NCBI RefSeq assembly: GCF_901709675.1
Contig: NC_051088.1
Span: 22,209,193-22,273,192 of the forward strand
DNA: 64,000 bases
Reading direction: 5' to 3'
DNA from: Syngnathus acus
Lineage: Eukaryota; Chordata; Actinopteri; Syngnathiformes; Syngnathidae
The position numbers and the translations under genes were made by a program. This document shows, in pieces, positions 12,561 through 25,609 of this stretch (its first letter is position 1; every line of letters begins with the position of its first letter). The notes under the pieces are model-generated. The model was not told where the DNA came from. It searched no databases and worked only from the letters and a program-made list of their open reading frames with translations.

Positions 12561-13700
12561 AGGCAGCAGCCCCGGTTTGTTGGTGTAACCATTTCTAGCC
12601 GCTGGATTTAATAGATTACTAATGATAGGCCGCGGGTCCTTGCAGGTTAGACATTAGAGCCCCGCGCCACAAATGAGCGTGCTAATCCGCAGTTTCCAGC
12701 TAGATGCGAGCGAGCGGATGCGGTTGGCGCTGTGATGCGGAAACGGTTTTCTGCCTGCAGGTAATCTCGGCCCGGTGAGGAGCGGCACGCACAGAAAAGT
12801 GCGAGGATGAAGCTCACGATTCCTCCAATCTGACCAATCCTCTTAGCGAGAGGCAGCTCCTCTCAAGCGTCAACGTTTCCCCGCTTAAGCGGGAGGAGGC
12901 AAAGAGAAGAGACGCTCTTTTGCCCATATCAAACTGCGGCAACATCTGCTAAATGTGCAAAAAATTGTACAAAAGCAAACACAGAGGTTGCTTGTACTCA
13001 AACATCCGAGTGGCTGCCGTTCTCAAAAGCTTTTGCTCATTGAAATAAAAGTAATTAATTGGTACGATACACCAAGGACGTAATTATCTTTCTTTCCAGT
13101 AACTGGCACATATTTAATTACCAGTAATTGTTCCCCGAGCATCGTTCAAAAGTGTTGCACACCAGACGCTTCTGATAAAGCCAACACTAATCCTGCACTT
13201 GATACTCGTGTACAGCAAATTTGTGACTTTGACAACGCACACATCATCAGAGCCTGAATGCCAAGTAGGGCTTTGTCTCACGCCACACGCACACACCCAT
13301 CTTGCACTTTGTTTGCCACCTCAGGGTGCAAATTCCTACCTTTGCTTCCCGAGGTGTTAATGCCTGCCAGATTGGGGGGGGGAAGTAATTTGAGATCATT
13401 CCGCAACAAAGGCCCGGGATACTGATTAACGCCTCGGCTGCTCTCTCTCGCCAATCGGTGTGGTCCCGTTTAAAAGTAGCGTCAGGAGCTAAATGTAGCC
13501 TCGGGGCGTGCAGGGCCAGAGGCTGCCAAGGCGCCCTTCAACATGGGAACAAGGTTTAATAAGTAAACAGCAGAGGCGGAGAACAGAGCTGTGATCAGGC
13601 TTCAGCGGGCCAGCCGAGCCCCCGGTACACGCTATTAGCTGATTAGCCCGGCCGATTGGACCTTGTAATTGCGGCGGCTTGACCCCCCCCCCCTCCCTCT
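12561..13700. promoter_or_regulatory. candidate conserved non-coding block downstream of pou3f3
   Basis: This stretch is compositionally unlike its AT-rich surroundings. It is of balanced base content, information-rich and free of repeats, with many ATTA/TAAT homeodomain cores and no open frame of interest on either strand. Such islands next to pou3f3 are typical of developmental enhancers. The call rests on composition and position only. Confidence 0.25.
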
Positions 13701-15422
13701 GGGCAAATATTTCATTTTAGTGGTTTAACCTTTCTACATTGTCAAATTGCCAGATGTTGAGGAGGGAAGGCTCGCAGATTTGTTCGTTCATATCGGCCCA
13801 TACTGATTTGGCCTTCCCCCCCCCGAGAACTTCTGGTGCCTTCCCCATGATGTCAAGTCACGAGCGAGGAGAATCGTTTCAAATCGGCGTGGTCATTAGC
13901 CAGGCTGGGAAGATCAATGGTGAGAGCAAGCGTGCATGTTAACCCTGCAAAGAGTCCCTCGCACCAAGCAGAAGTGTCATTAGTCAAGTGTTAAGGTGCG
14001 GCGTTAGGGTTGGTTTTTTTTTTCCTCTGAAGTAATTTTACATTATATGCTCACAAGTCGACTTTTGAGTGAAATGTGACTTTTTCCAGATTTTTGTTGT
14101 TGATTGATGTGTAAGAACATCTGTCCACATGTTGATGGAAGGAAAATTCCAATCTTCCCTGAAGCGTGTCAGTTCCTGGATTCCATCCAGTGGGTCGTCT
14201 ATTCATCCTTTCACACATTTTCTATGGTTGATTTTTTTATTAGCCCATCCCGGCCGATTTTAGGTTGCCAGTCACATTCACGCCAAAAGACCATTTAATC
14301 GTCTCCATGTTTTTCCTATGTAGGCTGATTCTCTAAGACTCATCCAAATGTGTACTGCTTGTCTTCACGTACAAAAAGTCGTTATTTTGCACGTGTCCAA
14401 GCAAGACACGCTTTGACAGGTTTTTCCAGTGGTGTGTTTTTATAGATGTCTATGAACTTGAATAGAATGTGTACAATGCGCTTGAGTGTTTGCCCCCAAA
14501 CCCCCCCCCCTCTTGGGACCTTCCATTGGAGCAGACTGGGCCCATTATGGGGAAAAGTTTCAGGGGGATGAGGGCAACCGGGGTGCCGGATGTTTTTCTT
14601 CGGTCATTCCCAGACATTTGGAGAAGTCTCAGGTTTCGTCCTGTCTACCTTCCAAAGCAAATCCTCTTCCTCTCCAATGAGCCAGACCCCAGTTCGTTCA
14701 GTCTGAAATGGTTTCCTTCCTCTCCAGCCGTTCAAATGAACAAAACACTGAGAGGGAAGAAGGGGAAGGAAAGTAGTCATGTCATCTCTTCAAGCCAGAG
14801 ATGGACTGAAGTAACCTTTCAGCTGTTGGGGGAACTCAATACGGCGTGTGAGAGGGCAACGGGGTGAGCTGGTTGACAAAGTGGTTCCAGGTGAGGGATG
14901 GATGTGAATGTTGGGAAACATTTGGATCAACCTCTCGGAACTGAGGTGGAAGGTCATATCGGAAACACGGTTTTGCTGTAAGCGGGTGTGCGAGAGTTGT
15001 GTGGGCCGCCTCAGTGCTACAAATACATCATGTTTGTCATGATTAAATCTTAAGGAGAATGTCAGCTATCATAATATTATCATTATTGTCACTCCCGAAG
15101 ATAGATTTGGATCTGAACCTGCATGAAAATTACGTTGGCTTTTATTTGAATGCGTGCATGTGTAAACGCACTCATTTTTTCATAACGGTGACAAATGTTG
15201 ATTTTAAATGTATTTATTGGAATATAGATTCCGATTAATAATTCCAATAAATACATTTAAAATCAACATTTGTAAATAAATAAATAAATGAATAAATAAA
15301 TAAATAAGCAAATAAATAAATAAATAAATAAATAAATTGGCTATAGACAAGCTTAATTTTGATCTGAAATGTCTTCTTGTATCGCATGTATCTTTATATT
15401 TCCAATTAATCTAATTGAGGGC

Positions 15423-15457
<35 letters not shown>

Positions 15458-17750
15458 GCCGCTTTCAATCAAAGCAAAAGTTTCCAGTCGTCAGCAAAGA
15501 TCAATGAACCGACCTCCTCGTTCCAATACTTTTGGAGAGGAATGTATTTCTGAACAATTTGCCAGAACACTGTCTCATTCCGTTTGTTATCTTTTTCTTC
15601 CAAACTGTCAAAGGCTATTATCCGCAGATACAGCGGACCCAAACGGAGCAAGACTTGCGGTCGGCTCAGGCAGAATTTGGGCCCGTGGAGGCACCGTGAG
15701 GAGAAGGCGCTCTAATACCTGCAGACAACTATGGCCGCCGCTCAATCTGTTGCACGCGCACTTCATTTCACGCGCTGCCAGAAGTGCTTTGTAATTATCG
15801 TGATATTGATGAGGGCTGATTCCTACAGGTCATCGCTGGCACTTCGGCTCCCTTTACGCATCTCAATAAAACGTCTTTATCTATTACTGGTGGCAAATTA
15901 ATTTCCACTCAGGGACAGTTCTCTGTAATCTGCAGATTTTTGACATAACTGTGTGCGTGCGTGCGAGGGGGCGGGGCGAGGGGCGGGGTGCGCCTTAGGG
16001 AATGAACGCGCGCCTGCTGCAATTAGACGCACGCCCCCCATCTTTTCCCCGAGTCTTGAACTTTTTACAATACTTCTGTTACGCACTACAATATAAGTTC
16101 AAAATGTCTGCTAAGTGATTTGCGGTATGAATGACCACTTGTAATTAAATCCAGCGTGGCTGTCTGGCAGTGCGCTGAATCCCCCCGCGCCGCGGCACCG
16201 AGGGTAAATAAAGGAGCACGAGCAAAGTGGCCATTCGAGTTTCCGTGTTTGTGGAGGAACCATAATGGATTCTTTAGAGCCGTGAACGGTTTATAGTCAT
16301 GTTTCAGCATGATGGGCTTATCCCTTCGCACGGCGCTAAGGATATTAGGAAATCAGCGTAAAGCGGCATGGAAATGATGACGGGAGCAAAGCCTCAGCTT
16401 GGCAATAGTAAAGCCTTCGTCCTCGGCAAAGTGGGGGAAGGAGCGCTTGGCTTAACTCCACGGTGTGATATCCCTCTGTTGGGATGTGTATGTTCCATTG
16501 CTGTTTTAGGCGCATAATTAAAAGGGTGCCGCTTCATTTAAGAGAAAAGGGAGGTCAATGTGGCCTATTGTGAAATCCCGCCATTTCGCGCGGAAATCAG
16601 CGGCAAGTCTCGGATGGGTTTGTGATTTTATTTTCAGCAGCATTGCCTTACCTCTGCAGTGTTTATAAACAACCCCCAGCTTGTCATCAGCAAAAAGTGA
16701 AATTTGAAGATCTCCTTGCAGTCCGCCCACGACAAGTCTCTTGTGAGATGAGGAAGGGATGATTAATGTCCCAACCGGTAACTCCACTGTGAATTAGAGA
16801 AGGCAGGTCGAAAACTATTTTTCTTGGTGGGCAGGAGGACGCTGGTGGCAAGAGAAAGGGGCAAACACTGTTTATCATCCAAGTGACGACAGGCCTCCTT
16901 GAGGCAATCTAACCACACGGCCAAATCGACTGGCACCGGCCTGGAGTCAGTGCCCCTTCACTGTGATTAATCTTTCCATGTTCCTGTTCCAACTCTATCA
17001 AAGTGAAGACACGCAACATTGATCTGTAGCTATAATGCTCTGTACCATGCACACAAACTGTACACATACATTTTGTGCATTCTAGTGGTTAGGTTGTGAA
17101 GTCAGTCTGGGTAAACTGGGATTGGAGTGATGGTAGGAATCAACTGGAATAAAACAGGAACAGATTTTGTTTTTTCCGTAACGTTATGTGGCCTGTTTGC
17201 TTTGTTTTTGGAAAATAGCTGTTTTTTTCCTCACTAGATATGTCATGCTGTGATGTGGACTGGAGAGCCCCTCGATTACAAAAGCGGAAGTGGCCTATTC
17301 ATCATTACTTTATTGTTGAAAGATGTTTTGTTTCAACATTCAGTTTACTTGTTACTTCATTTGTCAGCCCTGGCAGTTTGTGTTGTGGCCTGCATGCCAT
17401 CATGTGCCTGTTATTACCCACTTTACAGTGCATTATTTGTTCTGTCTTTTTGTTGGTCAAAATGCTTTTTGGGAGGAAGGAATTTATTCATGGAGCTACT
17501 CGTTTATAACATATGGGAATTAATTGTATACCAGGCATGTTTTTAGATACATACAGTATGATAGGGAGAGAGAGACAGAAAGAGTATGAGAGAGAAGGGA
17601 GTGAGAGGAACAAATAAATGACACATTAAAAACTTATTCAATTAAATCTTTGAATATAAGAATATGTTAATAAATAATGCCATTAATATTATCTACTCAT
17701 TATACCATGTGTCCTTGTATTTTTAATTCAGATACCTATATATTCTTGTT
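13701..17750. other. intergenic DNA between pou3f3 and mrps9
   Basis: No gene is supported. Islands of complex sequence (about 15850-16980) resemble the block at 12.6-13.7 kb and may be regulatory. Around 14150-14285 there is a weak resemblance to the dispersed fish repeat seen near 12.0 kb. The 15.19-15.46 kb segment carries a perfect inverted repeat with flanking tetranucleotide tracts, listed separately. Confidence 0.4.
15191..15273. repeat. perfect 33-bp inverted repeat with 17-bp loop
   Basis: Left arm 15191-15223 and right arm 15241-15273 are exact reverse complements over all 33 bases and are separated by 17 bases. The right arm runs directly into an (AAAT)n tract to about 15336. A complementary (TTTA)n tract follows at about 15421-15458, so the whole 270-bp unit could form an extended foldback. 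It may be a small foldback-type MITE, though target-site duplications are not obvious. Confidence 0.95.
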
Positions 17751-17895
<145 letters not shown>

Positions 17896-17939
17896 CTTCG
17901 ATGGGAACGTTGCCCCTACCAATATGGCCGTCATACAGG

Positions 17940-18015
17940 CACGTTACACAGGCGTATCTAATCTGCCTAAACGTCACGTCAACTTCCGATGTGACGTCAC
18001 TTTTAGCCAGCCATC
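17940..18015 (+). promoter_or_regulatory. mrps9: mrps9 promoter with ETS, CRE and YY1-type motifs
   Basis: Immediately upstream of the mrps9 ATG there is an ETS-type CTTCCG at 17983-17988, a perfect palindromic CRE (TGACGTCA) at 17992-17999 and an ATCATGGCGGC YY1-like motif overlapping the start codon. This combination is common in TATA-less promoters of nuclear genes for mitochondrial proteins. No TATA box is seen. The 5' UTR is probably only a few tens of bases. Confidence 0.6.
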
Positions 18016-21097
<3,082 letters not shown>

Positions 21098-21618
21098 GGA
21101 TGATACCACCAGAACTTGTGAAATAATGACAATTTTGTCATTAGGATACTTGACAAATGGAACTGAGATGGGCTCCGATTCAGAAAACGTTATCATTCAT
21201 GACGGAACATGAGACATTTGGCTCTCAGCCACCAGGCGCTTGTGTCCAAAATGACTTGGATTAAACTACTGTAACTGTTCTGCATATTTTTGAAAAGAAA
21301 TAATGTCATTTCAATTCAATTCCAACACTTGTGTCATCAAAAAATAGTTCAGAATTCAGCAGCCGTCTCCTTAAAAATGTAAATTGCTTGTCCGGTGCTA
21401 CAGAAAAATAGTGACTTTAATACAACAATCAGGTTTTGCTGTCAAATGTACACATAAATCTGATCATTTAAATCACAAAAAACTATTTTTCAAGAGTAAT
21501 ACCAGATTAACAATTGTATGATCTTACATGGTTTTTTTTGGCCAACATTTATAGTGCGGCAGGGTGGGAAAACTATGTGACCCCTTTGGAGGCTTGAGGC
21601 ATTCGCGATGATATGTGG

Positions 21619-21893
21619 TAACCACTAGATGGCGACAAATGAACGAAAAACCCATGTGCTTTCAATTCCTACCAGCTACAAATTGTGAAGTTATGCTGTA
21701 ATCGGCGTAACCACTAGATGGCGACAAATGAACGAAAAGCCCGTGTGATTTTAATTTCTACTAGCTGCAATTTGTGAAGTTATGCTGTAATCGGCATAAC
21801 CACTAGATGGCGACAAATGAACGAAAATCCCATGTGCTTTTAATTTCCACCAGCTACAAACAAATTGTGAAGTTATGCTGTAGTAATCGTCGT
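21619..21893 (+). repeat. three-copy 89-bp tandem repeat carrying CTCF-like motifs
   Basis: Three head-to-tail copies each begin with a TAACCACTAGATGGCGACAA-type block and run through CAGCTACAAATTGTGAAGTTATGCTGTA-like sequence. The CTCF-type core CCACTAGATGGCGAC sits at 21622-21636, 21711-21725 and 21800-21814, exactly 89 bp apart and all on the + strand. The copies differ at several positions outside the core. The third copy carries small insertions after its core. The array lies about 0.5 kb downstream of the mrps9 stop and about 0.2 kb before the SLAIN coding region. Confidence 0.9.
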
Positions 21894-21924
21894 AGAAATA
21901 AAAGTCGCACATTTATAAAGTAAG

Positions 21925-21926
21925 AT

Positions 21927-21961
<35 letters not shown>
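21925..21961. repeat. (TTTA)n microsatellite
   Basis: About nine TTTA units directly downstream of the 89-bp tandem array and about 125 bp upstream of the SLAIN-like start codon. Confidence 0.9.
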
Positions 21962-22085
21962 CGACCGTGGCACTGTCTCAAAGAGGCGGCTTTTGTGGAG
22001 TGGGCGGAGTAACTTTTTTTTTTTTCAATTAACGGAAAGAGCCACCAGATTGACCCTTTCACGGTTGACTCGATCGAGAGATCCG

Positions 22086-25000
22086 ATGGAGGCTGCAGTG
22101 AACTTGGTTAACGTGGACCTCAAGAAGAACCTTGCGAACGGCGAGCTGCATTTGAGGAGGGTGCATAAGCTCGTCCTCAGCCTGGGGCTCCTCAACAAGC
22201 AGAAGCTTCCAACCGGGCCCCGGGGTCGAGCTTGCACGCCGCTTCCTTGTCAGCTGGGCTCACCGAGAGCGCCTAAAGACCGTATCCAGTATTTGCAGAA
22301 GCATTACGAACCGTTAGTTCTGGACGAGGTGGAACTTTTGGACTTGGACGCGACTGGATTTTCTGATCATGAGACGTGGTGAGTGTCTTGCTTGTTGTTG
22401 TACATTGAAAAAAATAATAAAATGCACGTGCTTTTCATGAGTTAGTTTGTCCTGCTGCAAAGCTCACATAACGCCAAGCTGTCCATGCAGGAAAATTATT
22501 TTGGCATTAAGTCACTACACAGCTTTAAATCTTTGTTTGAACATGTTTATCAGGTGTACTGACTGAAATGATGTAATTGAATTGCTTTGGAAATTATTTG
22601 TTTACTACAAATCTAACATTATCTAGGTGTGGCATTTCTTATTTAGATTTAACTATTAATTATTGCTCTTAGATGACAAATATTGTAAATATGTACAGCA
22701 GTGACTTGAAAAAAGAACACTTAAATAAGACAATGTTGCTACTTTTTAGCATGAGCTTTGCAAAATATTGACAAGCATTAAAATTGACAAAAGCACAACC
22801 AGTGAATTCAATTTTTTACATTCGTGTATGGGTTAGCCAAGATTTTTAATATGCAAATAAATTTGACAGTCTTTGTGTGTGGTGTGTCTTTGACAGGTTG
22901 TATGTGCCGCCCCAAACAAAAAAGAACTCCCAAGATCCTGTCACCCCCTTACAATGGTGCCGCCATGTTCTGGAGGCTCCCGAATGGAAGGTAGCGAGGC
23001 GTTTCATGCATCTCCAACTGGAGTCTGGTAAGAGAATGCAAGGTGTGCTTATCACTATTCAATCTATTGAGCAGTTGGGATCCTTCCTTTCCTGTCAGCT
23101 TTGTTTTCAGACAAAAGCGTTTTATTCAGGACGCTGGTGACAGGCGGCGCAGATGAGCTAACGCTACGCTTTTCAAAGACGCCTTTGTCACGTCAATAGT
23201 CTATTCAACTGTTTCTTCAACGTTTTACAAGAACCTCCCAAGAAATGCTTGCAATTCTCAATTTAATAAATATTGAAAAATGGATTGTTGAGAAATTCAA
23301 AAGTTAAACACAACAGATTTGTTGTCCTCACTCTGAAGCTAGCCTTTCCTTTCAACATCTTCAGCTTTGTGCTGGCGTCAAGTACTGTCCAGCCCTGGGC
23401 CCACTACCACCCCTCCGCCTCTCGGCAAAGTTGCGGTCATGTCCCCCATCAGCAGCCCACGGTCGCCTGAGACTCACGGTAACCCACATGGAACTCACAA
23501 ACCAAACAAAGTTATGCTTGGGGGGAATTAAAAAAAACAAAAAACGATTATTTTTGTTTTCCTCTTCCTTTAGCTCACTCTCAGAGCCCCAGTGGGAGGG
23601 CAAGGACTCCCACCTTCATCCCCCATCTGACGCGTGGTAAGCCTGCTTTGGTCTCAATGAGCGAGGAGAGCTTTACTTTTTCATTTTTTATTTTCCCCCC
23701 CCCCTCCAAAAAAAAGTGTCAGCATCTGAAAATTAAGACAAATGTTGTACCGTAATTTTCCATGTATAATACGCCCCCATGTATAATACACACCCTAAAA
23801 ATGGCATGTCGATGCTGGAAAAAAGCCTGTACCCATGTATAATACGCACCCAAATTTTGACTCCTACTTAGTAAGTCCGTAAACGTAAAATTATTTCAGA
23901 AAAAAGATCATCTTTGGGAACAACCGGATGTTATTCTGCCGGTCAGTATCACTGCGCATGCGCTAGCAAACTCGATAGCGAAGAAATATGTGAGACTCTC
24001 AACGGGATCACCAATATTTGAGTGATGTTCCAGTTATTTATTATCTTTCTGTGTGTTCACAATTGTCATGGTGATCTTTCTGGTGATTTCTTAACTAGGC
24101 TGGATGTATTTTTTTTTGTTGCCGTTGATTTCTCCGACTGCCCAGAAAGGCACCACTGCGATCAGTTAGGTTAAAATGAAAAGAGAGGAAAGTGACGTGC
24201 GGATGCGCGATTGACAACAAACAAGAAGAAAGGTGATTTCAAGTTTTATTTCGAGGGAGATTTTCTTCTTCAAAAAAAACAAAAGATTTGTACCCATGTA
24301 TAATGCGCACCCCAGATTTTAGGACAATAAATTAGTTAAATTTTGCGCATTATACATGGAAAAAGACGGTACTTTTTCTGGGTTGCCAGGCAGCAACAGC
24401 AGCCCGCGGCGCCGCAGCAGCCCTCGGCTACAAGCGGACCTTGCCGTCGTCATCCCTCCTGGGCCGGACGAGGAGGACTTGGTCCCTCATGGCTACAAAC
24501 TGAAGGATCTGACTGATGTGCAAGTGGTGGCGCGGCTGCAAGAGGAGAGTAAGTCCAAACCCAAAAGCAACAATTCAATTTCTTTCTTTCTGTCTAATTG
24601 CCGTCATGCCCCCACTAACTGCAGACCTCAGAGCTCATCGCTACTTTAGCTTCATTAACCCCTCCAGGTGATTGATTGATTGATTGATTGATTGTGTGTG
24701 TGTGAGCGCGTGTCAGAGTTGGGGACTCTTGTCACATGACTTTACTCGAGTCAGACTTTAAACTTGATGAGCCATATGTGACAGTCCCGCCTCTGGTTGC
24801 GTTTGGCGTGCTTTTCCTCATAACTCGCTCGCCCAGAACTCAGGCAAGCTTGCGCCAGCACTTCATCCGCCCTGGCCACCCGACGCAGCCGGAGTGTCAC
24901 CCTCCCGCTCAGCGCTCGCCCCGACCCGGAAGACGAAGCTGGCGGCAAAGGTCACCTCTACCCACAGCGCGCCCGCACCTTCTCCAGCGACCGAAACTTG

Positions 25001-25609
25001 CAAAGCAGAGGCAGCTTCCTGTCCGTACGTCCCTCCGCCCCACCTCGCCCCTCCGCAGGCCGATTGCGGCAGCCTTTCAGAACAGGTCCAGGTGAGGAAA
25101 AATTGAAATATCAACTTCTTCAAACTTGACTTGAATGACAAAGAAGCACACAATTGGATGTTTTGGATAAGATGTTCTCTTTTTGTGTCTTTCAGATAAG
25201 ACCCAGAGCAGCTTGCCCAACCTTGCCCGAGTTCAAAGTGTCCCCAACGCTTCTTTACTTGCTACTAACCAGAACTTTGGTTCCCCAACCTGCTTGTCCT
25301 CCCGTGAGTAATCGGCGCATCTCAGATTTCGACTCAACTTTTTACACACGTGTACAATATTATTATGTCTCTACTCCAGCGACCTCGCCAACCTTGCGGC
25401 ACGCCAGAGTCCAGAGCACGGGGAGAACATCTTCACCATCACGGCAGCCACCCAAGGCCAGCGCCTTTGGTTTACGTTCACCGGGCGGCGCCGACGGCAC
25501 CAGCAGGATCCCGATGCGGAGTAAATGCTCCTCCTACTGTATGTCGGGCCTAAGCCCACCTTGGCCCGGCAATAGCTGCAAGGTGGCCCAACCAGGGCAC
25601 AGCTATTGA
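22086..25609 (+). CDS. SLAIN motif-containing microtubule plus-end protein
   Basis: Eight exons read through as 450 residues: 22086-22378, 22897-23027, 23365-23478, 23574-23636, 24390-24548, 24837-25091, 25196-25303 and 25380-25609. SLAIN1/2 hallmarks are an acidic segment followed by TWLYVPPQTKK and PLQWCRHVLE (residues about 97-120), then GYKLKDLTDVQVVARLQEE joined to LRQ, a Ser/Arg-rich region, SSLPNLARVQS, and a C-terminal RIPMRSK. SLAIN proteins bind EB and CLIP proteins and recruit ch-TOG/XMAP215 to growing microtubule ends. The protein is shorter than SLAIN2 (about 580 aa), lacks its Gly-rich N-terminal stretch and ends differently, so it may be the divergent SLAIN-like paralog of fishes rather than slain1 or slain2. 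The small exons 3 and 4 are the least certain. Exon 5 begins about 20 bp after a MITE. Confidence 0.82.
23750..24369. mobile_element. non-autonomous DNA transposon (MITE), TA target site
   Basis: Terminal inverted repeats start CCGTAATTTTCCATGTATAA at 23750 and end, read in reverse complement, as CCGTCTTTTTCCATGTATAA (24350-24369). Twenty-two of the outer 25 positions match. A TA dinucleotide flanks each side (23748-23749 and 24370-24371). Subterminal copies of CCCATGTATAATACGCAC lie inside both ends. There is no transposase frame in the 620 bp. The TA duplication suggests mobilisation by a Tc1/mariner-like or similar transposase; the family is inferred. It sits in intron 4 of the SLAIN gene. 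Confidence 0.85.
24667..24693. repeat. short (TTGA)n tract
   Basis: About six ATTG/TTGA units followed by a short GT run, in intron 5 of the SLAIN-like gene. Confidence 0.8.

Noticed and set aside
21993-22085. Possible upstream extension of the SLAIN first exon
   Set aside because: It requires a non-ATG start and encodes poly-Phe low complexity. The ATG at 22086 is the first good start.
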